DNA of 64,000 nt from assembly GCA_028818855.1 (NCBI GenBank), contig JAPPMY010000124.1, forward strand, positions 1-64,000, in the 5' to 3' direction. The position numbers were made by a program, and so were the translations under genes. Of the stretch, positions 16,484 to 26,466 are shown one piece after another (the stretch's first letter is position 1; every line of letters begins with the position of its first letter). The notes below the pieces were generated by a model, which did no database searches, was not told the origin of the DNA, and saw nothing but the letters and a program-made list of their open reading frames with translations. This DNA is from Rhodospirillales bacterium (GTDB taxonomy: Bacteria; Pseudomonadota; Alphaproteobacteria; UBA828).

Positions 16484-18670
16484 CTACTTTCGGACCGCCG
16501 GGCCCCTGTTGCCGGTGAGGACGGTCACCATGTTGTCGATGAGGCGCATGCCGATGCCCTCGTCGAGGGAGAGGATCGATTCCGGGTGGAACTGCACGGC
16601 GGCGATGGGGCGCGCCCGGTGCTCCAGCGCCATGACGACGCCGTCGTCGGTCTCGGCGGTGACGGCGAGCAGGTCGTCGGGGAGCGAGACGCGGCGCGCG
16701 TAGAGCGAGTGGTAGCGGCCGACGCGGAAGCGCGCAGGCAGGCCCTGGAAGAGCGCGCTCTCCTGCACCGTGACGTCGGAGGGCTTGCCGTGGACCGGCT
16801 CGTCGAGCTGGCCGAGCGTCCCGCCGAAATACTCAGCCACGGCCTGGAGGCCGAGACAGACGCCGAAGAGCGGCACGTCGTGGGCGAGCACGAGCCGGAT
16901 GGTCTCGGCGGTGCCGAAGTCCTCGGGCCGGCCGGGGCCGGGCGAGAGCACGACCAGGTCGGGCGCCTCATCCTGCAGCATCCGGCGCGCGGGCTCGGGC
17001 CGGAGCGTCTCGACCTCGGCGCCGGTCTGGCGCAGGTAGTTGGCGAGCGTGTGGACGAAGGAATCCTCGTGATCGACCAGGAGCACGCGCCGCGCTGCGC
17101 CTGGCTGCACCGAAGGCGCGCGGACCGGCGCGGGCGCCGCCTCCGCGCGGACGGCCGCGAAGAGCGCCGAGGCCTTGAGGCGGCATTCCTCGTCCTCGGC
17201 CGCCGGATCGCTGTCGTAGAGCAGCGTGGCGCCGGCCCTGATCTCGGCGATACCGTCCTGCATGCGGACGGTACGCAGCGTAAGCCCGGTGTTCATCGCA
17301 CCATCGAAGCCGATGCGGCCGATGGCGCCGCCGTACCAGCGCCGCGCCGAGCGCTCGTGCGCCTCGATGAAGCGGATGGCCCAGTGCTTGGGCGCGCCTG
17401 TGACCGTCACCGCCCAGGTGTGGCTGAGGAAGGCGTCCAAAGCATCGAACTCGGGCCGGAGGATGCCCTCGACGTGGTCCACCGTGTGGATCAGGCGGGA
17501 GTAAAGCTCCACCTGGCGGCGGCCGATCACCCGCACGGAGCCCGGCTCGCAGATGCGCGACTTGTCGTTGCGGTCGACGTCGGTGCACATGGTGAGCTCG
17601 GCCTCGTCCTTGGCCGAGTTGAGGAGCTTCGCGATCTGGGCGGCGTCGCCGAGCGCGTCCTTGCCGCGCGCGATGGTGCCCGAGATCGGGCAGGTCTCGA
17701 CGCGGCGGCCCTCGACGCGGACGTACATCTCGGGCGAGGCCGCGACCAGGAACTCGCCGGCGCCGAGGTTCATCAGCGCGCAGTAGGGCGCAGGGTTGAG
17801 CGTGCGCAGGCGGTCGAACACGACGGACGGCGCATCGGCGCAGGCCTCGCTGAACTGCTGGCTCATCACGACCTCGAAGAGATCGCCCCGCCGGAACGCA
17901 TCCCTGGCGCGCTCCACGGTGGCCGGGTACTCGCCCGCCCGGTGGTCGTTGGCCGGCGGGCTGGCACCGGAGGGCGCAGGCGCGTAGGCGTCCTCGCGCG
18001 GCACACGCGGCATGTCGCGCGTGTCGCCTGCAGGCGCCGCGAAATCGTAGCGGTGCAGCACCGCCCTCTCCGACATGTGATCGACGACCAGGATCTCATC
18101 CGGCACGAAGAGCACGAGGTCGCGCTGGTCAGCCGGGCGTTCCAGGCGCAGCTCCACCGGCTCGAACTGATGGGCCAGGTCGTAGCCGAAGGCGCCGTAG
18201 AGGCCGAAGTGCTGGTCCTCGTCGTTGCCGAAGAGGTCGATGACCGCGCGCAGAAGGCTGAAGATCGAGGGCTGCCGGCTGCGCTGCTCCTCGGGCACGA
18301 TCTCCGTCGGCGGGTGGATCTGCCCGTGCAGGCGGTCGGCCTCTGCCTCCAGCGAGGCGACGGCGGCGAGCGGCTCGATGGCGGCGCGGATCGGCTCGAT
18401 CAGGACCCGGCCCCTGGGCTCCAGCGCGCTCACCTCGAACGCGCGCCCGCGGCAGGTGATGGCGAGCGGCGGTGCTGCGAAGCCCAAGTCCCAGCGCGTG
18501 TAGCGGCCGGGGAACTCAAAGCAGGACGACATGAAGACGCCGGGGTAGCGGTCCAGCCGCTCGACCAGGGCCTCGGCCGCAGGCCCCACCGCGGTCTCGC
18601 GGTCGCTGCGATGGACGGTGATGCCGCCGCGGGTGCGGTAGCGGCGGTCGCTGGAGGCAACGTCGTTCAT
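16484..18670 (-). CDS. trpEG: Anthranilate synthase, fused TrpE-TrpG
   Basis: The 728-residue product carries the TrpE chorismate-binding part (about 1-525, with LFEVVMSQQF, PEMYVRVEG, CPISGTIARG, DVDRNDKSRIC and GAPKHWAI) joined to a TrpG glutamine amidotransferase (about 533-728). The amidotransferase triad is Cys605 in GVCLGLQ, His695 and Glu697 in FHPES. It makes anthranilate from chorismate and glutamine, the first tryptophan step. The fusion is characteristic of alphaproteobacteria. ATG 18670 begins the protein at normal length. I see no leader peptide with tandem Trp codons upstream, so classical attenuation is not supported. It is the last gene of a minus-strand run. Confidence 0.95.
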   Translation of the reverse strand: MNDVASSDRRYRTRGGITVHRSDRETAVGPAAEALVERLDRYPGVFMSSCFEFPGRYTRWDLGFAAPPLAITCRGRAFEVSALEPRGRVLIEPIRAAIEPLAAVASLEAEADRLHGQIHPPTEIVPEEQRSRQPSIFSLLRAVIDLFGNDEDQHFGLYGAFGYDLAHQFEPVELRLERPADQRDLVLFVPDEILVVDHMSERAVLHRYDFAAPAGDTRDMPRVPREDAYAPAPSGASPPANDHRAGEYPATVERARDAFRRGDLFEVVMSQQFSEACADAPSVVFDRLRTLNPAPYCALMNLGAGEFLVAASPEMYVRVEGRRVETCPISGTIARGKDALGDAAQIAKLLNSAKDEAELTMCTDVDRNDKSRICEPGSVRVIGRRQVELYSRLIHTVDHVEGILRPEFDALDAFLSHTWAVTVTGAPKHWAIRFIEAHERSARRWYGGAIGRIGFDGAMNTGLTLRTVRMQDGIAEIRAGATLLYDSDPAAEDEECRLKASALFAAVRAEAAPAPVRAPSVQPGAARRVLLVDHEDSFVHTLANYLRQTGAEVETLRPEPARRMLQDEAPDLVVLSPGPGRPEDFGTAETIRLVLAHDVPLFGVCLGLQAVAEYFGGTLGQLDEPVHGKPSDVTVQESALFQGLPARFRVGRYHSLYARRVSLPDDLLAVTAETDDGVVMALEHRARPIAAVQFHPESILSLDEGIGMRLIDNMVTVLTGNRGPAVRK

Positions 18671-18686
18671 CGCGCCCTTATCCCAC

Positions 18687-18715
18687 CTGCCGGGAGGGCC
18701 AACAAGGCCGGGCAG
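18687..18715 (-). other. Hairpin upstream of trpEG
   Basis: An interrupted inverted repeat, with outer CTGCC/GGCAG and inner GGCC/GGCC arms around TTGTT, lies between the methyltransferase stop and the trpEG start. No T-run follows, so it could be an mRNA-stabilising hairpin or part of a leader rather than a terminator. Confidence 0.3.
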
Positions 18716-18791
18716 GCCGTAATCGAACCGAGCGTCAGCCAGGCGAACGAGCGAGGGGCACTGGTTCTCCCCGCCGGTGCCGGCGCGGGGC

Positions 18792-20117
18792 TCAGAGCCG
18801 GCGCAGCTCCACGACGGACTCGTAGAGAGTCCCACCGTTGGCCTTGCCGGCGCGGACGCTGGACTCGACGATGCTGCTGCCGACCCGGGTCTCGCGGGGC
18901 ACGTGGATGCCGGCGACCGCGAAGCCCCGCGTTTCGGCGATGGCGGAGAGGAAGCGGTCGGTCGGGATCGGCACCCCTTGCAGGATCGAGTTGCCGATCA
19001 CCACCAGGGCGGTTGCCCCCGGCCTGAGGCACCAGGACGCGCCGTCGAGGAAGCGGCCGCAGTCGTTGAAGTAGCGCGCCGCGTAGTTGGCCCAGCCGTT
19101 GCCGCCGTAGATGCCTTTGTCGGGGTTGCGCAGCCGCACCTCGCCGATGGTGGTTCGAATCGCGTCGTTTTCGATGGAAGGGTCGAGGTCGATCCGCTCC
19201 CGGTCGCGGGCATTCTGCCAGTAGGTGCCGACGTTGAGTTCCTCCAGCCGCTTCAAGTCATCCGGTGAGGAACAGAATCCGAGCCAGTAGAGGTGCGGGC
19301 GCGTGTTGCGGTTGTAGTGGTAGTTGTTGAGGTAGGGCGGCGAGGTGACGAGCAGGTCCGCGCTGCCCTCGTCGAGCGTGTCGAAGCCGTCGAAGAACGA
19401 ACGTTCCAGCACCCGCCCGTCGGCGCGCTCCGGCTGGGCGCGAGCGTGCCGGTACCATGCGGAATCGTCCGCCATCTGTTGGAGCTTTGCCGCGATGGCG
19501 CCGGCCACGTCGTCGTCCTCGACATCGGGGCGCCCGACCGAGGCCTTGCGCCCCAGGCTCGGCTCGTAGGAGTAGTTGGAATAGCCCACCATGGTCGCCG
19601 CAAAGGCGAGCCGGAAGAAGTCCGCGACGGGTGCATCCAGCGCGGCCATGAAATCGAAGGCCAGCAGCACCTTGCGCTCGACGGCCGGGCTGTAGAAGGG
19701 GGCGCGCGTGCGGAAGGCGGCGGGCGGTGTCGCCTCGGGCGCGCGGCCCATGCGCGCGCCCTCCTCCATGAACGCGACGAACTCCGCGATGCTGGCCTCG
19801 AGCTGCGCGGGCTTCAGCCGGTGCGCCCCCAGCTTCGTCCGCGCGGCGAAGGCCGCGTAGGGGTTGATCTCGAAGCCGATGGCGGCATGGCCAGCGAGGT
19901 CGGCCTCGATCAGCGTGGTGCCGACGCCGGCGAAGGGGTCCAACACCACGCCCGCTCCCGGCTCCGGAAGGTGACGGGCCAGCGCATCCCGCACGAACTG
20001 CCGCGAAAAGCCCGCGATCCAGGGAACCCACCGGTGCACCGGCGCGTCCCGGTTGGCGATGAAAGCCGGATCGCGGAAGGCCCCGCGGCCCTCCCCCTGA
20101 GCGGCGGCGGCGCTCAC
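18792..20117 (-). CDS. Solitary DNA methyltransferase (N6-adenine or N4-cytosine type)
   Basis: The likely 441-residue protein has the AdoMet motif DPFAGVGTT (60-68) and the catalytic TSPPY (258-262), with about 190 residues between. This alpha-type motif order places a probable target-recognition region in the middle. No ATG precedes motif I in frame. The next in-frame Met is after it, so GTG 20117 (MSAAAAQGEG) is my best start, 29 bp after qor. No restriction endonuclease lies nearby, so it is an orphan methyltransferase inside a metabolic run. The recognition sequence is unknown, and an RNA or other substrate is not excluded. Confidence 0.8.
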   Translation of the reverse strand: MSAAAAQGEGRGAFRDPAFIANRDAPVHRWVPWIAGFSRQFVRDALARHLPEPGAGVVLDPFAGVGTTLIEADLAGHAAIGFEINPYAAFAARTKLGAHRLKPAQLEASIAEFVAFMEEGARMGRAPEATPPAAFRTRAPFYSPAVERKVLLAFDFMAALDAPVADFFRLAFAATMVGYSNYSYEPSLGRKASVGRPDVEDDDVAGAIAAKLQQMADDSAWYRHARAQPERADGRVLERSFFDGFDTLDEGSADLLVTSPPYLNNYHYNRNTRPHLYWLGFCSSPDDLKRLEELNVGTYWQNARDRERIDLDPSIENDAIRTTIGEVRLRNPDKGIYGGNGWANYAARYFNDCGRFLDGASWCLRPGATALVVIGNSILQGVPIPTDRFLSAIAETRGFAVAGIHVPRETRVGSSIVESSVRAGKANGGTLYESVVELRRL

Positions 20118-20146
20118 CGGCCGCTGCAGCGCCGCCCTGCCGGCGG

Positions 20147-21124
20147 TCAGGGGGTGAGGATGGTCGAGCCCGTGGTCTTGCGGGCCTCCAGGTCGCGGTG
20201 CGCCTGGGCTGCGTCGGCGAGCGGGTAAGTCTGGTGAATCTCGATCTTGACCGCGCCGGAGCGCACGACGTCGAAGAGGGCGCCGGCGGATTCCTCCAGC
20301 TCCGGCCGCGTCGCGTTGTAGCCGAAGAGGGTGGGCCGCGTGATGTAGGCGCTCTTGGGCGCGAGCCGGGCGAGGTTGAGGTCGGTGATCGGGCCCGACG
20401 CGTTGCCGAAGCTGGCGAGCGTGCCCAGCCGCGCGAGACTGTTGAGCGAGCCTTCCAGCGTGTCGGCGCCGATGGAATCGTAGACCACCGGCACGCCCTG
20501 GCCGTCGGTGATCTCCATCACGCGCTCCGCGAAGTCCTCCGTCCGGTAGAGGACCGGGTGGTCGCAGCCGTGCGCGCGGGCAAGCTCCGCCTTCTCCTCC
20601 GAGCCCACGGTGCCGATCACCGTGGCGCCCAGGTGCTTGAGCCACTGGCACTGGATCAGCCCGACCCCGCCGGCGGCCGCGTGAACCAGCACGGTCTCGC
20701 CGGCCTTCACCGGGTAGGTGCGGCGGATCAGGTACTCGACGGTCATGCCCTGCAGCATCATCGCCGCGCCCTGCTCGAAGCTGATGTCGGCAGGAAGCTC
20801 GACCAGCGAGCCCGCCGGCATCACGCGGGCCTCCGAGTAGGCGCCGGGCGGCGGCGGGCTGGCGTAGGCGACACGCATGCCGGGGGCGACCTCGCTCACG
20901 CCCTCGCCCACGGCCTCGACCGTGCCCGCGCCCTCCATGCCGATGGGCCAGGGCAGCGAGGGCACAGGGTAGAGGCCGGTGCGGTGGTAGACGTCGATGT
21001 AGTTGAGGCCGATCGCCTCGTGGCGCACCATCGCCTCGCCGGGGCCGGGATCGGGCAGGCCCACGTCCTCGTAGTGCAGCACTTCGGGCCCGCCGGCCTC
21101 GTGCATCCGAACCGCCTTGACCAT
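20147..21124 (-). CDS. qor: NADPH:quinone oxidoreductase, zinc-free MDR family
   Basis: The 325-residue protein has the quinone oxidoreductase pattern: IGLNYIDVYHRTGLYP near residue 40, GMEGAGTVEAVGEGV, the dinucleotide loop VLVHAAAGGVG, and the segment DVVYDSIG-like (PVVYDSIGADT). Catalytic and structural zinc ligands of alcohol dehydrogenases are absent, as expected for this family. It reduces quinones or other alpha,beta-unsaturated carbonyls with NADPH in the cytoplasm. It sits between ogt (42 bp upstream) and the DNA methyltransferase in a same-strand run. Physiological substrate unknown. Confidence 0.88.
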   Translation of the reverse strand: MVKAVRMHEAGGPEVLHYEDVGLPDPGPGEAMVRHEAIGLNYIDVYHRTGLYPVPSLPWPIGMEGAGTVEAVGEGVSEVAPGMRVAYASPPPPGAYSEARVMPAGSLVELPADISFEQGAAMMLQGMTVEYLIRRTYPVKAGETVLVHAAAGGVGLIQCQWLKHLGATVIGTVGSEEKAELARAHGCDHPVLYRTEDFAERVMEITDGQGVPVVYDSIGADTLEGSLNSLARLGTLASFGNASGPITDLNLARLAPKSAYITRPTLFGYNATRPELEESAGALFDVVRSGAVKIEIHQTYPLADAAQAHRDLEARKTTGSTILTP

Positions 21125-21166
21125 GTGTCTCCCTTTCCTGTCCGGGGGCGCCCGCCCGCGCCTGGC

Positions 21167-21640
21167 TCAGACCGGGAGCGTCGGCGGAAGCGCGCGTTCC
21201 AGCGCGAGAAGCTGGCGCTTGGTATCACAGCCGGCGCCGCCGGAGAACCCGCCGAGCGCCCCGCCTGAGCCGACGACCCGGTGGCACGGGATGACGAGGG
21301 GGATGGGGTTGGCCCCGCAGGCGCCACCAATGGCGCGGGGCGCGCTGTCGAGCGCGCGGGCGAGGTCGCCGTAGCTCCGCGTCTGGCCGTAGGGAATGGC
21401 CTGCATCGCCTGCCAGACCCGAAGACGGAAGGGCGTGCCGGAGGGCGCGAGCGGGAGCGCGAACGCGCGGCGTTCGCCGGCGAAGTATTCCGTGAGCTGG
21501 CGCGCGGCCTCCGCCAGCACGCCCGTGTCGGGACGGGGGCCGCCGCCCGCGCCGAAATCGACTGCGGCGATCGCGCCGTCTTCGGCGCTGATGGTGAGGG
21601 GGCCGACGGGGCTCTCGATGGTGCAACGGGCGGCGGTCAT
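21167..21640 (-). CDS. ogt: Methylated-DNA--protein-cysteine methyltransferase
   Basis: The 157-residue protein is a complete O6-alkylguanine-DNA alkyltransferase. It has an N-terminal domain followed by the DNA-binding/active-site domain with FRLRVWQAMQAIPYGQTRSYGDLA, the Asn hinge (GANPIPLVIPCHRVV) and the acceptor cysteine in PCHRV. It removes alkyl groups from O6-guanine by suicide transfer. There is no Ada regulatory N-terminus. The start is 5 bp after the DUF255 stop, so translation is coupled. Confidence 0.93.
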   Translation of the reverse strand: MTAARCTIESPVGPLTISAEDGAIAAVDFGAGGGPRPDTGVLAEAARQLTEYFAGERRAFALPLAPSGTPFRLRVWQAMQAIPYGQTRSYGDLARALDSAPRAIGGACGANPIPLVIPCHRVVGSGGALGGFSGGAGCDTKRQLLALERALPPTLPV

Positions 21641-21645
21641 CGGCC

Positions 21646-23682
<2,037 letters not shown>

Positions 23683-23924
23683 GGCCCTTCCCGTCTGGTT
23701 CGGGCCGCGCGTGGCAAGGGAGCGGCCTTGGATCCTGAGCATAGGGGGACGGACGCCCCGCCGCCAGCGCGCCGCGCACGCATCCTCACGGAAGGACCAC
23801 GATCGCCCAGCGTTCGGGATGGTGGGCTGAAGCGGGTGACGTGCTCCGTGTTTCTGGACCGTTCATTCGGCAAATCGTAGGCTATGCCAAAACGACTATG
23901 CTGTCTGATCAGGGAGTCATGGCC

Positions 23925-24374
23925 ATGAAGCTCCGAACGCAGATTCTGTCACTCGTTTGCTTGTCGGCCTTGTCGATGACGGGCCTCGGTCTTGCCGAAA
24001 GCGTGGCGCGTGCCGGCGAGGGGAAGACGCTCGTCGCCGAGGATCTCCGTACACGCTTGGTGGACCACACGTATTTCTCTTCCGGGGGTGAAGGAGACAA
24101 TAAATGGAAGTCCTTCTTCTACTTCCAGCCGGACGGAACGGTACTCGCCAAATCATGGGGGAAGAGCTGGAGAGTTAGTGTTAAGGGGACTTGGGAAATT
24201 AGTGGGGACCTGATGTGCTCCAAGTACGAGAACAAGGACTGGGGCGAAGGTTGCTACGAATATTCCGAAAAGGGCGACGACAAGCTCCTCAGCACGGGCG
24301 TCAGCGGCACCAACAAGGGCAAGAAGTACGTGGTCAAACTCGTCGGCAAGGGGAACGTGAAGAACCTCGAGTAA
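23925..24374 (+). CDS. Secreted protein of unknown function
   Basis: The 149-residue product has a signal peptide: MKLR, a hydrophobic stretch to about residue 23, then a likely cleavage near AESVARAGEG. The mature part has hydrophilic beta-type sequence rich in Lys, Gly and aromatic residues (YFSSGGEGDNKWKSFFYFQPDGTVLAKSWGKSW) and two cysteines (about 98 and 111). I do not recognise the family. Of several possible starts, ATG 23925 has GGGAG at suitable spacing. ATG 23919 is too close to it. Codon use is less GC-biased than in neighbours. It is divergent from the DUF255 gene and convergent with the Fic gene. Confidence 0.7.
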   Translation: MKLRTQILSLVCLSALSMTGLGLAESVARAGEGKTLVAEDLRTRLVDHTYFSSGGEGDNKWKSFFYFQPDGTVLAKSWGKSWRVSVKGTWEISGDLMCSKYENKDWGEGCYEYSEKGDDKLLSTGVSGTNKGKKYVVKLVGKGNVKNLE

Positions 24375-24392
24375 GGGCCTGGCGGCGGCAAA

Positions 24393-25556
24393 TCAGAGCC
24401 CTGGGAGGCGAGGGCCTGGGTCAGCCGACACTTCCGGCAGTTCGTACGGGTCCCGAACCGCCCTGCTGCGCCTCGCGGCCTCTCTTGCCTCTCTCAGCGC
24501 CGTGCCGGCCGTGTAGTATCGGCCCCGCTTCTCGCCGTGCGGAACGAGGAGCGCCAGATCGGCCAAGGCCTTCAGATCGCGTCCGGCAACGTGGGTGCTC
24601 TCGTCTGTCTCCTTTTGATACCTGGCGTTGGTGATCCGCATTCCCACTGCCGCATTGAAGAGCGGCACAGCCATTCTCTCGTTGAGCCTGTGGCGCTCCA
24701 CGAGTGTCTCGATGCTGGAGAAGAGGGCTTCGTATTCCTCGTGGCGACGGATCACCGTATTGGCCTGCTGATAGTGGGCCTTGAGGCAAAACCGCACCCA
24801 CGGCAGTGCATCGTTTGCGGGATTCCATGCCCCTTGCCCAACGTCGGCAAGCACATCGTAATAGTCCTGGGTGTTGCGACCCAGCCATTCCTCGATGCTG
24901 GAGAAGAGCGGGTGAACCAATCCCTCCCGGGCGAGCACCAATGTCTGTAGAGCCCGCGCCATCCGGCCGTTTCCGTCCTTGAAGGGATGGATCAGGGTCA
25001 GGTTAAGGTGCGCCATGGCGGCGGCGACAACGACGGACTCATAATTTTGGCCATCTAGATATTCCACCAACTCGCTTACCAAATAGTCGACCAAGTCGGA
25101 GTACGGCGCATCGTAGACGACCACGCCTGTTGCGTGGTCCACGACCTGAACGGCACCCGGTCGCCAAGTCCCTGGATGTGCGTTCAAGTCGAAACCGGTC
25201 ATCATGAAATGCAGGCCCTTGAGGAATTGTTTGCTCCATTCAAAGTGGGGATCCTCCGCCGCCTGCATGATGCAGGTCATGGCGGCCCTGTAACCGCCAA
25301 TCGCGCGAGAGGTTTCGGTCCTCTCGTCGAGGGCAGGCTCGTCCTCCACAGCCGCCATGGCTTCGTCCATCGTCGCGTTGTAGCCCTCGATGGCGTTCGA
25401 GCCCTGGATCGCGCGCGCGAACATGCTTCGCCGCATGACCCCGTGCCAGCGGCGGGGGTTGTGCTGGGTCTCGATCCGCAAGCGGCGTCTCTGACCCTCC
25501 AGTATCTCCAGCACCTTGTGGTCTTCTCGCGACAAGGTGGGTTCGGCGAAGATCAT
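24393..25556 (-). CDS. Fic family protein (probable AMPylase)
   Basis: The 387-residue protein contains the full Fic motif HPFKDGNGRMAR (190-201), with catalytic His and nucleotide-binding loop intact. An N-terminal SNAIEG (53-58) fits the inhibitory helix consensus [S/T]xxxE[G/N], making it a self-inhibited class II Fic enzyme. The C-terminal third is helical and contains a winged-helix-like region (KALADLALLVPHGEKRGRYYTAG). Fic enzymes usually transfer AMP to Ser, Thr or Tyr of target proteins. No partner antitoxin gene is adjacent. Its promoter overlaps two dyads, suggesting repression, possibly by itself. Sequence upstream is AT-richer than the background. Confidence 0.9.
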   Translation of the reverse strand: MIFAEPTLSREDHKVLEILEGQRRRLRIETQHNPRRWHGVMRRSMFARAIQGSNAIEGYNATMDEAMAAVEDEPALDERTETSRAIGGYRAAMTCIMQAAEDPHFEWSKQFLKGLHFMMTGFDLNAHPGTWRPGAVQVVDHATGVVVYDAPYSDLVDYLVSELVEYLDGQNYESVVVAAAMAHLNLTLIHPFKDGNGRMARALQTLVLAREGLVHPLFSSIEEWLGRNTQDYYDVLADVGQGAWNPANDALPWVRFCLKAHYQQANTVIRRHEEYEALFSSIETLVERHRLNERMAVPLFNAAVGMRITNARYQKETDESTHVAGRDLKALADLALLVPHGEKRGRYYTAGTALREAREAARRSRAVRDPYELPEVSADPGPRLPGL

Positions 25557-25573
25557 GTTGGATATCTCGTTTC

Positions 25574-25612
25574 ATATCTGCGTAATGCAGATATATATCC
25601 TGCATTTCGCAG
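25574..25612. promoter_or_regulatory. Two operator-like dyads upstream of the Fic gene
   Basis: Two 13-bp elements of form CTGC-N5-GCAG lie at 25578-25590 (CTGCGTAATGCAG) and 25600-25612 (CTGCATTTCGCAG). Their centres are 22 bp apart, two helical turns. The first extends to perfect 8-bp arms (25574-25594). One sits in the promoter spacer and the other over the -10/start region, as expected for a repressor site. Confidence 0.6.
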
Positions 25613-25619
25613 ATGTCAA
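25592..25619 (-). promoter_or_regulatory. Promoter of the Fic gene
   Basis: On the minus strand, TTGACA (25619-25614), a 16-bp spacer and TATATA (25597-25592) form a near-consensus sigma-70 promoter, about 35 bp before ATG 25556. It is interleaved with the CTGC-N5-GCAG dyads. Confidence 0.6.
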
Positions 25620-25761
25620 TCCAGATGTCCTGCATGCACGCACCGGCCCCTGCAAACGGTGCAACGCCAACCGAAGGGACGGAAACCTGTTCAAGAGCCA
25701 GACTGCGGGGTATGGTCGCGCCCGTCGCCAGACCGGGCGCAGAGCCGCGAGCGAGGCCATC

Positions 25762-26034
25762 ATGAAGGTCAAGATCGAGATCGACTGCACGCCCGAGGAG
25801 GCCAGGGCCTTCTGCGGGATGCCGGACCTGACGGCGGCGCACGCGGCCATGGCCAAGGGCCTGGAAGCGCGGATCGCCGACGCCGTCGGCAGCATCGACC
25901 CCGAGGCCCTGCTGAAGGCCTGGCTGCCGGGCGGGCTCAAGGGCTTCGAATCCATGCAGCAGGCGTTCTGGGAGGGTTTCGGCCAGGCCGGTGGCGGCGC
26001 GCCCAAGGGGAGCGGCGGAGGCGGCGGGGGATGA
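25762..26034 (+). CDS. Small conserved protein, DUF6489-like
   Basis: The 90-residue protein begins MKVKIEIDCTPEEARAFCGMPDL, a start seen in a small alphaproteobacterial family (DUF6489). An amphipathic helical middle (AMAKGLEARIADAVGSIDPEALLKAWLPGG) and a glycine-rich tail follow. Function is unknown. Its ATGA junction overlaps the start of the ferredoxin gene, so the two are translationally coupled. Confidence 0.7.
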   Translation: MKVKIEIDCTPEEARAFCGMPDLTAAHAAMAKGLEARIADAVGSIDPEALLKAWLPGGLKGFESMQQAFWEGFGQAGGGAPKGSGGGGGG

Positions 26035-26417
26035 GCCGGGCGGACCCGCCGCTCTACTACCGGCGCCACGTCTTCTGCTGCGTCAACGAGCGCGCGCCCG
26101 GCCACCCGCGCGGCTGCTGCAGCGCGAAGGACTCGGTCAAGCTCCGGGCCCACATGAAGGCGCGCGCCAAGCAGCGCGGGCTCGCGGACGTGCGCATCAA
26201 CGCGAGCCAGTGCCTGGACCGCTGCGAGTTCGGACCGACCATGGTGATCTATCCCGAAGGCGTCTGGTACGCGCCCAGGACGGTGGCAGACGTGGACGAG
26301 ATCATCGAGACCCACCTCGTGGGCGGCGGCCGGGTCGAGCGGCTCATGCTGATGCCGGACCAGCCGCTCCCGGACGAGGCCGAAGACCCCGGCCGGACGG
26401 CGGCAGCCGCCTCCTGA
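26031..26417 (+). CDS. Thioredoxin-fold [2Fe-2S] ferredoxin
   Basis: The 128-residue protein has the pattern of thioredoxin-like [2Fe-2S] proteins (shethna/NuoE type): RHVFCCVNERAPGHPRGCCSAKDS near the N-terminus, then INASQCLDRCEFGPTMVIYPEGVWYAP. The cluster-binding cysteines are in the first CC/CC region and in QCLDRC. It is presumably a soluble electron carrier, partner unknown. ATG 26031 overlaps the preceding stop by one base pair step (ATGA). mnmE starts 49 bp downstream. Confidence 0.88.
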   Translation: MSRADPPLYYRRHVFCCVNERAPGHPRGCCSAKDSVKLRAHMKARAKQRGLADVRINASQCLDRCEFGPTMVIYPEGVWYAPRTVADVDEIIETHLVGGGRVERLMLMPDQPLPDEAEDPGRTAAAAS

Positions 26418-26466
26418 CCCGGCGCCGGCCTGCCGCAGGGTCTCGCGCGGCGCCGATCTACAGGCC

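Noticed and set aside
18671-18791. Trp attenuator leader peptide before trpEG
   Set aside because: No short frame with tandem Trp codons and no T-run terminator were found in the gap; only an interrupted hairpin is present.
24393-25556. Fic-antitoxin pair (toxin-antitoxin module)
   Set aside because: No antitoxin gene adjoins it, and the SNAIEG inhibitory motif lies within the same protein, so it is a self-inhibited Fic enzyme.
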